Positions 1-10,005 of a stretch of DNA of 64,000 nt are shown here, one piece after another. This DNA is from Komagataella phaffii GS115 (lineage: Eukaryota; Ascomycota; Pichiomycetes; Pichiales; Pichiaceae), in assembly GCF_000027005.1 (NCBI RefSeq), contig NC_012963.1:744001-808000 (forward strand). The letters are read 5' to 3'. The stretch's first letter is position 1, and each line of letters opens with the position of its first letter. Made by a program: the position numbers and the translations under genes. The notes below the pieces were generated by a model, which saw only the letters and a program-made list of their open reading frames with translations, had not been told where the DNA came from and ran no database searches.

Positions 1-1
1 G

Positions 2-790
2 GACGAACCCAGAATTGGATTATTTGCAGGTTCGAAAGGTATAATACCAGGAGATGAGATTACTTACGATTACAATTTCATCTGGCTAGAGAATGCCGAA
101 CCTCAACTGTGTTACTGCCAATCTGCCAATTGCAGGGGTGTGATAGGTAAGAAACACTCACCATCTCCAGTCTCTCAACCAACCAAGTCTTCGAAAAGGA
201 CCCCTCAGGAGGGTTCCCAGCCAAGTAGAAAGAGGGGGCAACATAAAATCAAGGACAATCAACTTCTTAAAACGGAGAAGGACACTGACGCAAGGCGACT
301 AAGGCGGAGTATTCGGCACAAAGGCCTAGCGCCTGACGTAGGCAACACGCTACAGAGGTTACCCCTACATGTAAGAAAACAACTATCAATTGATATGGCA
401 CCTCCTGGCAAAGCGGATGACATCTCAAGACAGCTACTTGCAGTCCTATTACCAACTGAAGGCAGAACAAGGTCTTCTCGTCAAAGGAAAGTAGTAGAAG
501 CCTGTATAAAAACAGGAATTCCTTTGAAATACACGGGACTAGATATCAAGGAACCGTTTCCAAAGAAACGTGTGAATAAACGAAACTCTGCTCGCAAGCT
601 AAGATCGTCTTCGAAAAGTTCATCCACATCAAAAAAAAGTGCCTCCGAAACTTTGATCCTCAAAGAAGAGCCCAAAAACCACCCTCCGCCTCCAAGAGTT
701 TCAGAAAAACTGAAGATTGCTCACATCATCCACTCTTCTGAAGAATCTCTTTCCTCCATCCCCTTTCACCCTATTAACCAAATCAACTAA
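2..790 (+). CDS. SET-domain histone-lysine methyltransferase, C-terminal part (5' end outside window)
   Basis: The open frame enters from the left edge and ends with TAA at 788-790, giving 262 visible residues. The first 45 residues are the end of a SET domain: GDEITYDYNF matches the SET motif that shapes the AdoMet and lysine pocket. It is followed by a post-SET zinc motif with CYCQSANCRG spacing (CxCx4C) at about nt 110-137. The wording around the last cysteine (NCRGVIG) resembles ASH1/SET2-type H3 methyltransferases more than SET1. The remaining roughly 210 residues form a Lys/Arg/Ser-rich tail without a recognised domain, probably a nuclear or chromatin-binding extension. Substrate specificity cannot be read from this fragment. 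The family is clear; the exact ortholog is not. Confidence 0.8.
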   Translation, partial: DEPRIGLFAGSKGIIPGDEITYDYNFIWLENAEPQLCYCQSANCRGVIGKKHSPSPVSQPTKSSKRTPQEGSQPSRKRGQHKIKDNQLLKTEKDTDARRLRRSIRHKGLAPDVGNTLQRLPLHVRKQLSIDMAPPGKADDISRQLLAVLLPTEGRTRSSRQRKVVEACIKTGIPLKYTGLDIKEPFPKKRVNKRNSARKLRSSSKSSSTSKKSASETLILKEEPKNHPPPPRVSEKLKIAHIIHSSEESLSSIPFHPINQIN

Positions 791-1239
791 GAAATATTTA
801 GGGCGCATATTTTTATCGCCGCTAATATAGCCTAATATACTTTTATCTATTAGTGATCATTCTATACTATGTGTAATCTAAACGAAATCTTCATGTATCA
901 TAGTTGGGACAACTTCTATCTTAAAGACTCGATACATACTCTAGTCACAATACCCCAGTCGCGACCTTGGTGTCTGTAGGCATTCTTCCCCTTGACAGGA
1001 TAAAAAAAGGTCCACAAAATGCCTATTCTTAGAGACGTTTCAAACGTAAACGCTGGAAATGCACAGCATATATTCAGAGTGTTGACCTTAATCCGCTTTA
1101 GGAAAGCTCAGATGAAAGTTCGCATAACTGGACCCTTACATGCCCAGTCGCGGATTTAGTGTCCGTCGCATTCTCCTCGTTGACAGGATATAAAAAAGTC
1201 CACAAAAGCAACCTGGTTCTAAAGAGATTTCAAACGTAA
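791..1239. other. Intergenic region upstream of chitin deacetylase, containing a promoter duplication
   Basis: Between the SET gene and the chitin deacetylase gene. The right half contains two diverged copies, offset by 189 bp, of the same promoter and leader segment. The copy next to the ATG is at 1143-1239 and continues into the coding region. The upstream copy is at about 954-1118. No other feature is seen in 791-950, which is AT-rich and presumably holds the SET gene 3' UTR. Confidence 0.7.
954..1118 (+). pseudogene. Decayed partial duplicate of the chitin deacetylase promoter and first codons
   Basis: Blocks shared with the functional copy 189 bp downstream, in the same order: CCCAGTCGCG (954 and 1143), TTGACAGGATA followed by an A-run and GTCCACAAAA, then TTTCAAACGTAAA (the last bases before the real ATG) and GTTGAC further on. 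In the upstream copy the start codon has become ACG, and similarity fades around 1118, at the position matching roughly codon 25. It is a truncated tandem duplicate with no remaining coding capacity. It may still contribute promoter elements. Confidence 0.65.
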
Positions 1240-2157
1240 ATGACTCAAAAGACACAGTATATAATCATTTTGTTGACTCTGATAGTTTCAGCTTTCTCCG
1301 AAAGCTCGGGTCAAAATGCTGACGGGGCTCTCCCTTCTGATTCTACCGAAATATTCAAAACCCAACCATTCCCTGACTGGCTCCATGCCTTCACTGGGCT
1401 TAATGCTTGGCCTGATGAAAACCCACCATATATTCCCCTGGAGTTTATCGATTTTGAAAACATTGTCAGTGACCCTAGAAGAGAATTTGGAACCTGTCCC
1501 CCAGATAGAAGTACCTGTTCCTTCGACTGTTACAAATGCATCAGTTTTGATGATGCCTATACTTGCCCCAAACTTTCGCAGACATTCGACGATGGCCCAT
1601 CTCCTTCTACCCCTAAATTGCTGGCAGCATTAACGCACAACACCACATTCTTCACCGTTGGGCTGAATGTAGTTAAGTACCCAGAAGTGTATCAGCAGAT
1701 ACAGCAGAAGGGTCATCTCTTAGGATTGCACACCTGGAGTCATAAGTTTCTTCCCTCGTTATCGAACGAGGAAATCATTGCTCAATTTCAGTGGTCAATT
1801 TGGGCAATGAATGCAACTGGTCACCACCTGCCCAAGTGGTACAGACCACCATATGGTGGAATTGACAATCGAGTTAGGTCGATTGCACGTCAATTCGGAA
1901 TGCAAGCTGTGCTTTGGGATTATGACTCCTTCGATTGGAAATTGGAGTCAGTCCCTCCTCAGCGAACTGAAAGCGAAATCTATAGTGACGTTCAAAGATG
2001 GAGACACAAAACATGGAGTCCAGCGGGTTTGATTCTCGAACACGACGGTATGCCCAAAACAGTCGATGCTGGCATTGAAATCAGTAAGATTATCGGTCCT
2101 GATCAGCTTACCGTGGCAGAGTGTGTCGGAGGCATTGATTACATTCGAACTTTTTAG
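1240..2157 (+). CDS. CDA2: Chitin deacetylase (NodB/CE4 family)
   Basis: 305 residues, close to the yeast Cda1/Cda2 length. It converts chitin to chitosan; in budding yeasts this enzyme acts in the ascospore wall. An N-terminal hydrophobic stretch (residues 7-20) looks like a secretion signal. The NodB domain shows TFDDGPS at 115-121 (catalytic and metal Asp), HTWSH at 164-168 (metal His pair), RPPYGG at 202-207 and WDYDSFDW at 226-233. A near-terminal LEHDG provides the last His motif. Several cysteines around residues 86-109 fit a disulfide-rich secreted region. The ATG at 1240 is the first in frame after the TATA-like A-rich promoter. The coding end overlaps the convergent LOG-family gene by four bases. 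Whether it is the CDA1 or CDA2 ortholog cannot be decided here. Confidence 0.9.
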   Translation: MTQKTQYIIILLTLIVSAFSESSGQNADGALPSDSTEIFKTQPFPDWLHAFTGLNAWPDENPPYIPLEFIDFENIVSDPRREFGTCPPDRSTCSFDCYKCISFDDAYTCPKLSQTFDDGPSPSTPKLLAALTHNTTFFTVGLNVVKYPEVYQQIQQKGHLLGLHTWSHKFLPSLSNEEIIAQFQWSIWAMNATGHHLPKWYRPPYGGIDNRVRSIARQFGMQAVLWDYDSFDWKLESVPPQRTESEIYSDVQRWRHKTWSPAGLILEHDGMPKTVDAGIEISKIIGPDQLTVAECVGGIDYIRTF

Positions 2158-2834
2158 TGAGCTTCACCGCATTCGTCGTTCCATTTTAGCTTGAAACGTC
2201 CTTCCGGAACCTTATAATCATCAATGCCCACCAACACTTCGTCTATTGTATTTGCCACAACAATGATGTCTCCATTGCGCTCAGAAATAAATCCTGATTG
2301 TATAGCTGTCTTGATGAATTCAATGAACCCATCGTAGAATCCATCAATGTTGAATAACACAATTGGTTGATCGTGAATACCTAATTGCGACCAGGTAACA
2401 ATCTCCATAAGCTCCTCCAGAGTTCCATAACCTCCAGGGAGAGCGATAAACGCGTTGGCCTCTGTTGACATCAAGCGCTTACGTGTGTGCATATCCTTGA
2501 CAATGGTTGTTTTCCCGTATTCTTTTTCTTCTGGAATAGGAGTTACGCCAGTGTGATTGTCCACTGTGCTCTTTATTGACTCGTTAAATTGCTTTGAATC
2601 AATTCTTTCTCTAGTAATGAGTGCCTCGGGGATTACTCCATGTACGTAGCCGCCGTTAGAAGCACAACCGTTTGCCACTGCTCCCATCAACCCAGTGGTG
2701 CCTCCACCGTAGACGATTCCGTAGCGCTTCTCAGCCAGCTTGACACCTAATTCGTATGCCAACTTGGCATATAGTTCACTATTACCATAGGAGGAGCCAC
2801 AAAACACACAAATTGTTTTCTCGTGTTGAGTCAT
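2154..2834 (-). CDS. LOG-family (lysine-decarboxylase-like) nucleoside 5'-monophosphate phosphoribohydrolase
   Basis: 226 residues, matching the family and the S. cerevisiae YJL055W protein. The hallmark motif PGGYGTLEE is at 133-141, with the nucleotide-binding glycine loop GGGTTGLMG at 43-51 and a conserved basic segment (MHTRKRLM) at 115-122. Members cleave the N-glycosidic bond of modified or unusual nucleoside monophosphates; older annotation as 'lysine decarboxylase' is misleading. In yeast it is thought to detoxify pyrimidine analogues. No signal peptide, so presumably cytosolic. Its stop codon (TAA, complement of 2154-2156) lies inside the stop region of the convergent chitin deacetylase gene, so the two mRNAs must overlap at their 3' ends. 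Confidence 0.9.
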   Translation of the reverse strand: MTQHEKTICVFCGSSYGNSELYAKLAYELGVKLAEKRYGIVYGGGTTGLMGAVANGCASNGGYVHGVIPEALITRERIDSKQFNESIKSTVDNHTGVTPIPEEKEYGKTTIVKDMHTRKRLMSTEANAFIALPGGYGTLEELMEIVTWSQLGIHDQPIVLFNIDGFYDGFIEFIKTAIQSGFISERNGDIIVVANTIDEVLVGIDDYKVPEGRFKLKWNDECGEAH

Positions 2835-2999
2835 TTAAAAGTGTATGAATTTAAGATTAGAGATGCATCGTCAAGCTTATATACAAGAGCCGTCCGAAGA
2901 TGTCGGATGGCAAATGCGTGATACACCTGGCTAAACTTATATTATAATACAAAAGTTGAATGATACTATTTTTCACTATCAATATGCCCTTGCGTTGCA

Positions 3000-4916
3000 C
3001 TATTTAGGTAGTCCCCCTCTATGTAGAGCAGGAACTTTCTTGTATTCGAAGACTGAAGCAGCAGATGTTGCGGGTGCTGAGTTAGGTTGCTTCTCGGTAT
3101 CTACCGCAACAAGTTTGGCACTTTCAATATCTTGTAGACGTTGGGTGACAAAGATTTTCATGTCCTCCACGTTCTTTTCGTCATCATCATAACGTTGCAG
3201 CCAAGGATGTTTCTCCAATAAGGCATACGTGGGACGCAATTTTGCGTCTTTTTGAAGACATTGTGCAACAAAGTCCTGAGCCTCTAAGGAGAATTTGCCC
3301 TCTGGAAGTGTAGGTGCTTCACCATCGACAATAGCACTCAATTGAGAAAAAATATTATCGTATGTTTCTGGAGGGTAAGGATAACAACCTTTGGCCATTT
3401 CTAATATGGATAGCCCTAATGACCAAATATCGGACTGTACTGTGTAGGAAATATCATCTGGGTTGACAGATTTGATGCGTTCTGGAGCCATGTAGGATTG
3501 GCATCCGATGTTTGTACGAGCCATGGAAGCAACCAAGTTTCCGCTAACTCCAAAGTCACATAATTTGACCTTTCCTTGATCATTCACTAATATGTTTGTA
3601 GGCTTGACATCTCTGTGAATAATATTGTGTTTATCTTTCAAAGTCTTAAGGCCACTTACAACACACTTAGTGATATATGCTAATTGAGGTTCCGGAATAC
3701 CAACATCTGCGTAGATTTTGTCCAGAGATCCTCCGTTCATATATTCAATGCACATGTATACAGCGCCTTCAACAAGGAAAGCTCCGTAAAAATCAACAAT
3801 GCAGTTACTAACACAGTTGTGCAGAATTTCTAGTTCCATTAGAATCTGTCGAAACTTGGACTCATCCAACTCTAACCGAACTTCTTTCATAGCCATGATC
3901 ACATTTGTTGGCTTGTGTAGTACTTTGCTGACTGTACCGTAGTTACCACGACCTAGTTCTTCAATGTATTCCAAATCGTCCAATGATATTCGGAACGAAG
4001 AGCCAGATGAAAAATCAATTCCCTTTGAATGAACAGAAGCTTTTCCAGAAAAGTTAAGGGAACCAGATTCAACATCAATGTATTTAGTGTAGTTTGCAAA
4101 CATTCCTCCAGCAGGCTGTTGTTGCTGTTGAGGTGGTGGTGGCTTTACCTGGGCCTTCGGAGGTTGCTTATTCTGTCTTGGAAGTTGACCTCGCTTACTA
4201 AGTACTTCTCCCACAGTCATCGATCGACTGTTGTCCTTCAAAGAATTTGTTCCAAGATTACAGTTCAAATTGAGTCCCTTTCTTTCAGATAAAGAAAGTT
4301 TAGTCTTGGGGACACGAGCATTCTGTTGGTTAGGAAGTGCTCTTGCAGGCTGTATAGGAGTACCTCTGAGGCTCTGCTGTGCTAGTTGGCTTTTCTTGGA
4401 TTCATCCACTTCATTGTAAGACTTTAATTGTGACAGTGACAAATTTGGCTTCGGTTTAGTTCTATGAAGCGTGTTTGGTTCCGACAAAGACTTTTTAGGT
4501 TGCTGTGGAAGTACTACTTTCGGTTTTATCTTCGGCAGAGTATATCTGTCGGGTTCAAACTCTACTGGACTCTGTGGCGAAGGTTTGACATTCCACGTCG
4601 TCTTGGGAGAGTCTGCATGGGCAGGCGCCACACCAGGAGAAGAAAAGGGAGACTCTGCTAATGAGTTTGGTGAGCTTGTGTCGTCACTAGTCTCATTCTT
4701 ATCTTGCTGCGTGCGTCTCTTTTCTTGGAAGGCCCTGACACGAGCTCTCAATGCATCGTTCACACCACCGTTCTGTTGCTGCCTTCTGTTGGTGGACGAG
4801 TTTCGGGAAATGGATGGCTTCTGTTCTTCCTGTAGTTTTTCCAGCTCCGCTGTTTCTTCGTCAAAATCATCTAATAGGTTCAAGTTATTAAAACTTGAAC
4901 TCACTGAATCCGTCAT
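3000..4916 (-). CDS. PBS2: PBS2, MAP kinase kinase of the high-osmolarity (HOG) pathway
   Basis: 638 residues (S. cerevisiae Pbs2 is 668). Residues 1-275 are a low-complexity scaffold region rich in Ser, Pro and Gln, with a proline run (KPPPPQ) near 258 that could serve SH3 binding. The kinase domain begins near 316: glycine loop GRGNYG 322-327, ATP-anchoring Lys344, HRDVKPTN 434-441, DFG 454-456. The activation loop contains Ser464 and Thr468 in the spacing phosphorylated by MAPKKKs (Ser514/Thr518 in S. cerevisiae). The pre-kinase segment NYTKYIDVESGSLNFSGK is characteristic of Pbs2 rather than Mkk1 or Ste7. It would activate Hog1 under osmotic stress in the cytoplasm. Confidence 0.95.
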   Translation of the reverse strand: MTDSVSSSFNNLNLLDDFDEETAELEKLQEEQKPSISRNSSTNRRQQQNGGVNDALRARVRAFQEKRRTQQDKNETSDDTSSPNSLAESPFSSPGVAPAHADSPKTTWNVKPSPQSPVEFEPDRYTLPKIKPKVVLPQQPKKSLSEPNTLHRTKPKPNLSLSQLKSYNEVDESKKSQLAQQSLRGTPIQPARALPNQQNARVPKTKLSLSERKGLNLNCNLGTNSLKDNSRSMTVGEVLSKRGQLPRQNKQPPKAQVKPPPPQQQQQPAGGMFANYTKYIDVESGSLNFSGKASVHSKGIDFSSGSSFRISLDDLEYIEELGRGNYGTVSKVLHKPTNVIMAMKEVRLELDESKFRQILMELEILHNCVSNCIVDFYGAFLVEGAVYMCIEYMNGGSLDKIYADVGIPEPQLAYITKCVVSGLKTLKDKHNIIHRDVKPTNILVNDQGKVKLCDFGVSGNLVASMARTNIGCQSYMAPERIKSVNPDDISYTVQSDIWSLGLSILEMAKGCYPYPPETYDNIFSQLSAIVDGEAPTLPEGKFSLEAQDFVAQCLQKDAKLRPTYALLEKHPWLQRYDDDEKNVEDMKIFVTQRLQDIESAKLVAVDTEKQPNSAPATSAASVFEYKKVPALHRGGLPK

Positions 4917-5262
4917 AATGATAGGACTCTGAAAGGATGTTCAAAAGGAGTGCTAGAAGAAAGGTTGGGCTCTGAGAGAAAGTAAAAAGAAGAAACAGTT
5001 ATCAGCCTTGTGAATTCTTCGATGATGCAGGAATGTAAAAAACTTGTGGTGGGTGAATGCTGTGATACTCAAAAGAGGTGATCAGTACTGAACTGTCTGA
5101 TATCAAATAAGTGGCTATTGACTGTCACACACCAGAATGATAAAAGAGGTCTGATTTATTTTGGTTGGCGCACTATATAATTATCAGATGAGATTTCTGT
5201 TCACTTTAGCGTTCATGCATTGATATCTCTTTTTTCGTGAGGAGGGATGGTTGTGCTCGGAA
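4917..5262. other. PBS2 upstream region
   Basis: Lies between the PBS2 start and the MED16 stop, both on the minus strand, so it holds the PBS2 promoter and the MED16 3' UTR. The 64-codon minus-strand ORF here mostly overlaps the MED16 end in another frame and has no coding character. No specific regulatory site could be assigned. Confidence 0.5.
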
Positions 5263-8181
5263 TTACTCGCTTGCACTCGGGCCGTTCCTATGAACCCAGT
5301 ATCCCCCACAGATGCAGCTCCTCTGGAATGCCATAAGCCAAATACTAACGGGCGATACTCCAAAGGATATGGGTTCATGAAGTTGGGAGACTGAGCAACA
5401 TCTAGTGCACTTTTTGACGTTAACTTCGTAAGGGAATACTAATTTGCGCAGGTCGTCGACCCTGCTATTATCATTAGGAATGGAATGATTATTTTCCTGT
5501 GTTTGCTCTGTGCGGGTAAGGTCTGTCCTGCAATGGACTGTAGGTCCACTAGGATTCTGCAGCTGTTTCTTGACAAACTCCAAACGTAACCATTCGGTAT
5601 CATAGAAATAGGTATCACTCAAATTGTCACAGAGAAACTTTGAGTATTTGTTGTTCAACATCTCCAATATTGAAGGGGAGTTGAGGAAAATTGAAGGAAT
5701 TTCACCTGAAAAGACCAAGGATTGCTCGGTCCCCAATGATCTGGTTTCGCCTGTCCCAAATCGAGTATAGTACTCAGTCTTGAGCTCTTCGTCAACGTGA
5801 TTCAGAAACTTATCAATGGCTTCCAAACTAACCGGACTCTCTTCTAGGATACTTTTTAAACTGTAAAAAACTTCTAGTAGTGGCTTGGTAAAAGGTTTCA
5901 CCTGGCTCAGTTCAAGAGTGTTGTTTTCGATTTTGTATAGTGTGGCATTGGGTTCAATTTTCTCAATAGATTGTTTGGTAAAATCATAAAGTCTCCTTAT
6001 GTAACTGACACAGTACATCATAAAATACCTTGGAATTTTTCCCAATACGATTGGTACAGCCACAAACTCGTCACCTGATGTTGATTTTTTGAGCTTCAAT
6101 TGAGAGTCAAGTTCAATAAATTGTTGTGTTAATGCTACACAAAAATCCATGAACCATTTGATCGGACCAAGGCAGGAAACAACACTTTCAGCCTGAAACT
6201 TTGAATCTTCTGTTGCAAACATAGTTCCTCTTTTGGAGACTTTATTGGCGTACATCACCATCGATCTCGTCGCATACATGAGAGCAAAGCCGACGGTTCG
6301 AATATTTAAGATGACGTTGGCTATGGCGGCCGATTTGGAGGATTTCCATCCATGATAAAGGCTTAATGAGAATTGTAGACTCAATAATCGCTGTAAAGGT
6401 GGCGATCCCAATAGTTTGTCTACATGTTCCCTTCCAAAGTCAATATTGAAATTTATGGATCGATGGGTTTCTTGAATAATACCCAGGTTAAGCTTGTCAA
6501 CGTCACAGTGTGGGGCTATTCTTGCAACTTCCTCGTGAATGCAGCAAAATAGATCTTCACATGACGTGTTTGTAAAACATGAATACGAATATCTGAAAGC
6601 CATAGCAACACATGTAATAAACATGAACCCCTTTAATGAACAATCCAATTTCCTTTTCATGTTGTAAAAATGAAGCTGATTTGTATTCCTGTTCAGTGAA
6701 ACGAGCGAAGTCAAATTAGGGGAAAACGATGTCTCTATAATATCGTCTTTCTCCATATCGAGTTTAGGAAATTGGAACCCAGCGTCATTCAACATCAATG
6801 CAGTAGAGGGAAACTTAATTGCTCCATCTACTACCAGCTGTTCCGGAGAAAGAAGTTCTTTGAAATTAATACGGTTGACAACTTTGATTTCTCCGTTAGT
6901 GAATGTGAGCACCACGAAGAGGTCCGAATTATAAAACTCGATATTAAGAATAGACCCTTTGTAAGTGGCAACTTGTTTCAACCTTATTGAATAATCCCTG
7001 GGCAGTGAATCCTGAAATTGTTTATCACTCTCTCCAATTTTCAAGAAAGCGGAAAGAATGTGAATTTTTTGGTCATTTGCCATTTGGTACCTGTATATTT
7101 TGGTAGACACCTCTTCATCATCATTAGTGGTAGATTCGTATCCGATTAAGAAATCTAGTTCAGTGTTGGAATTGTAATTAGGAGAGACAATGGACATGTG
7201 CTTTAGTGTTTGCAGTCGTCCACTCTCATCAATTTCCAATACTGGTTCGACTTGAAGAAGTTCTACACTCAAGGAGGGAAGCTTACTTTGTTTGACTTCG
7301 CCGGGCGTAGTGTAGGATGGATTCCTTTTTTGCTGCTCTGCAGCATCGATTAAGTAGCCCCAATCAATAGTACATCGATAAACTTGAATCGTTTTTTCTA
7401 GTTTCGAATAAACTGCAACAATAATATCTCCATCTCTAGTAAATCCAATGCTAGAACAATTTACATAGGAGCATTCTGGCAAAACTGCCGAACATCGGTA
7501 ATATGCTAATCCATGTTCACCTTGATAGTATAGAGTTATATCTCCATGATCTCTTACCACGAACAAGGCATGCTTGGCGCCAATAGGATGAGAAGTCCCG
7601 TATGGTTTGTATTGATGCACCCCATAAGAGTAAGCGTTCCAATTGGCATCTTCAACAAAGGCTCCTTGTCTAGCTGCACAACCTGAGGAGACGGTGGTAT
7701 CTTTGGTAGTTTCTACTTTCACAGCGGGGACATTGGCAATGATCGGTTTATTAAGGTTCAACCACTTCAAAGAATTCACTTGCGACACTCCCTGTTCGTC
7801 GTAGTAAATTATCTCCATGTTGGTCAACAGTGTCATAGCAAAACTTGGAGTAGATGAATTAGGCGAATTCGTTAACTCGACCCCAGCAATAAAAATACTA
7901 ATATTACCAAGACTGTCAGCAATAGCTAGGTCTGTGCCAGTACCATTCCAGGTGACCTTTTGAATCTGCAAACCGCTCACGGAACGGCCATTAACTTTGT
8001 TATTGGACAAAGCGTTAGTGTGGAACTGATTAATGGAGGCACCAACGTCAATCATGATGGGAGGAGCCATTTGCCACCTTCGTCCGTCAAGGCACTCCAG
8101 GTAGCTCATACAGAGCATAAAGGGAGATTTGACATCGGTGTATGCAATGAATCCATTCTTACTCCATGATATTTTAGTCAT
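5263..8181 (-). CDS. SIN4: Mediator tail subunit 16 (Sin4)
   Basis: 972 residues, almost the same as S. cerevisiae Sin4 (974). The N-terminal half reads as a WD-like propeller (for example TWNGTGTDLAIADSLGNISIF near residues 79-99), as in Med16. The C-terminal half is helical. The last roughly 50 residues contain closely spaced cysteines (CTRCC and CICGG), a possible zinc-binding end seen in Med16 proteins. Mediator's tail module relays activator and repressor signals to RNA polymerase II in the nucleus. Start ATG at 8181 is the first in frame. The family assignment rests on overall pattern and length because this subunit is poorly conserved. Confidence 0.85.
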   Translation of the reverse strand: MTKISWSKNGFIAYTDVKSPFMLCMSYLECLDGRRWQMAPPIMIDVGASINQFHTNALSNNKVNGRSVSGLQIQKVTWNGTGTDLAIADSLGNISIFIAGVELTNSPNSSTPSFAMTLLTNMEIIYYDEQGVSQVNSLKWLNLNKPIIANVPAVKVETTKDTTVSSGCAARQGAFVEDANWNAYSYGVHQYKPYGTSHPIGAKHALFVVRDHGDITLYYQGEHGLAYYRCSAVLPECSYVNCSSIGFTRDGDIIVAVYSKLEKTIQVYRCTIDWGYLIDAAEQQKRNPSYTTPGEVKQSKLPSLSVELLQVEPVLEIDESGRLQTLKHMSIVSPNYNSNTELDFLIGYESTTNDDEEVSTKIYRYQMANDQKIHILSAFLKIGESDKQFQDSLPRDYSIRLKQVATYKGSILNIEFYNSDLFVVLTFTNGEIKVVNRINFKELLSPEQLVVDGAIKFPSTALMLNDAGFQFPKLDMEKDDIIETSFSPNLTSLVSLNRNTNQLHFYNMKRKLDCSLKGFMFITCVAMAFRYSYSCFTNTSCEDLFCCIHEEVARIAPHCDVDKLNLGIIQETHRSINFNIDFGREHVDKLLGSPPLQRLLSLQFSLSLYHGWKSSKSAAIANVILNIRTVGFALMYATRSMVMYANKVSKRGTMFATEDSKFQAESVVSCLGPIKWFMDFCVALTQQFIELDSQLKLKKSTSGDEFVAVPIVLGKIPRYFMMYCVSYIRRLYDFTKQSIEKIEPNATLYKIENNTLELSQVKPFTKPLLEVFYSLKSILEESPVSLEAIDKFLNHVDEELKTEYYTRFGTGETRSLGTEQSLVFSGEIPSIFLNSPSILEMLNNKYSKFLCDNLSDTYFYDTEWLRLEFVKKQLQNPSGPTVHCRTDLTRTEQTQENNHSIPNDNSRVDDLRKLVFPYEVNVKKCTRCCSVSQLHEPISFGVSPVSIWLMAFQRSCICGGYWVHRNGPSASE

Positions 8182-8477
8182 GGAAGTGAGATGGTAAATG
8201 TATGGATGAATGTGAAGAATTAATTAGGTAGGGTGTATGGCGCGCGAGTAACTAGAGGTTTCCAGCCAAGCATCCGGAAAATATGGGGATGCGCCCAAAG
8301 GCTTCGTTCATCCCTCAAGGGGGCTCCATCAGAAAGATAGGTAAGGCTGATTTTTAAGAATTACTAAGTGCTCTTCAAATCAAAGAAACGCCTCAGCTCC
8401 CTCGGAACTACAATAAGCAATCATTTAAAACCCAAATCATAGAATTTTTTATCTATATGCATCATTATATTACAAAA

Positions 8478-9851
8478 CTAAAACACATCACCTTGGGCGT
8501 ACATAGCATCGGCAACCTTGACGAAACCAGCAATGTTGGCACCCTTGACCAAAGATGGTAGAGAGTCTTTGTTAGTCTCAGAAGAGTAGGCAATGGCAGT
8601 GTTCAAACAGTTGTCGAAACAGTTGATCATAATGTCCTTCAACTTTTGGTCGACCTCCTCCTCGGTCCATTGGACTCTTTGAGAGTTTTGACCCATCTCT
8701 AAACCGGAAACAGCAACACCACCACAGTTAGCAGCCTTACCTGGAGCGTACCAGACAGCAGTACCGGAGGAAGAAGCACGTTCGCCCTCGAAAACATCAA
8801 TAGCCTCCAAAGTAGAACCCATGTTGGAACCTTCGGCAACGTACTTACAGCCAGCTGCAACCAGAGCCTTAGCCTCCTCACCAGAAATCTCGTTCTGGGT
8901 AGCGGATGGCAGGGCAACGTCAATGTCTCCAACGTGGACCCATGGGCGGGCACCTGGGATGTACTTGACTGGAGAGTCGGAGAAAGCAGAGTAAGATCCG
9001 GTAATCTCCTCCAAAGACTTGAACTTAAGCTTGGCCTCAGCAATAGCACTGATTTGCTGGGTGGTAATACCATTTGGAGCAATGATAGAACCCTTGGAGT
9101 CGGAGAGGGATACAACGATACCGCCCAACTCAATAACCTTCAAAGCAGCGTATTGAGCAACGTTACCAGATCCGGAAATGGCGACCTTCTTACCCTTGAA
9201 AGATTCCTTACCTTGAGTAGCGTGCTCAATCATCTTCTCGACGTAGTAGACCAGACCGTAACCGGTGGCCTCTGGTCTGATCAAAGAACCACCCCAAGTC
9301 AAACCTTTTCCAGTCAAAACACCCTCCCAAGAGTTCTTGATCTTCTTGTAGGCACCAAAGAGGAAACCAACTTCACGACCACCAACACCAATGTCTCCAG
9401 CTGGGACATCAGTGAATTGGCCAATGTGTCTGGACAACTCAGACATGAAAGCGTAACAAAAACGACGGATTTCATTGTCGGATCTTCCCTTAGGATTGAA
9501 GTCGGCACCACCCTTACCACCACCGATGTTCAGACCAGTCAAGGCATTCTTGAAAATCTGCTCGTAACCCAAGAACTTGAGGATGGACAGGTTAACGGTT
9601 GGATGGAATCTCAGACCACCCTTGTATGGACCCAGAGCGGAATTGAATTGGACTCTGTAACCTCTGTTAACCTCAAGTTCACCCTTGTCATTCTCCCAAA
9701 CGACACGGAATTGTACAACTCTCTCTGGAATGGAGACGACGTCGATAACCTTCTTGTACTCAGGCTTCTTCTCGAACAAAGTTGAGTCCTGGATAGTGGA
9801 CAAAAGTTCGTTGTAGGCTTGCTCAAATTCTGGTTCTTGTGGTTGGACCAT
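8478..9851 (-). CDS. GDH1: NADP-dependent glutamate dehydrogenase
   Basis: 457 residues (yeast Gdh1 is 454). Reductive amination of 2-oxoglutarate by ammonium with NADPH, the main ammonium-assimilation step, in the cytosol. The substrate-binding core GGGKGGADF is at 110-118 with catalytic Lys113; [17 protein letters not shown] follows at about 144-160. The Rossmann motif SGSGNVAQ is at 226-233. Codon use is strongly biased, typical of an abundant protein, and leaves long empty frames on the opposite strand. The 0.8-kb upstream region carries a CCAAT palindrome and a cluster of AGCCG motifs. The family is unambiguous; GDH1 versus GDH3 naming is arbitrary because only one copy is seen here. Confidence 0.96.
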   Translation of the reverse strand: MVQPQEPEFEQAYNELLSTIQDSTLFEKKPEYKKVIDVVSIPERVVQFRVVWENDKGELEVNRGYRVQFNSALGPYKGGLRFHPTVNLSILKFLGYEQIFKNALTGLNIGGGKGGADFNPKGRSDNEIRRFCYAFMSELSRHIGQFTDVPAGDIGVGGREVGFLFGAYKKIKNSWEGVLTGKGLTWGGSLIRPEATGYGLVYYVEKMIEHATQGKESFKGKKVAISGSGNVAQYAALKVIELGGIVVSLSDSKGSIIAPNGITTQQISAIAEAKLKFKSLEEITGSYSAFSDSPVKYIPGARPWVHVGDIDVALPSATQNEISGEEAKALVAAGCKYVAEGSNMGSTLEAIDVFEGERASSSGTAVWYAPGKAANCGGVAVSGLEMGQNSQRVQWTEEEVDQKLKDIMINCFDNCLNTAIAYSSETNKDSLPSLVKGANIAGFVKVADAMYAQGDVF

Positions 9852-10005
9852 AGTGTAGGTTTGTATGTGTACTGAAGACTTTAGCTACTGGGGCCAGAAC
9901 TCTTTAAATACTTTTTGACCTCCTTAAACATATTTTTCAGAACTTTATCACTGGCCATAGAGAGGAAGTGAGTGAGAAGACAATAGGGGCACCGCACAGG
10001 TATGC

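Noticed and set aside
8934..9785. 283-codon ORF antisense to glutamate dehydrogenase
   Set aside because: It mirrors the strongly biased codons of GDH; the translation is Thr/Asn/Leu-rich without any family resemblance, and GDH is certain.
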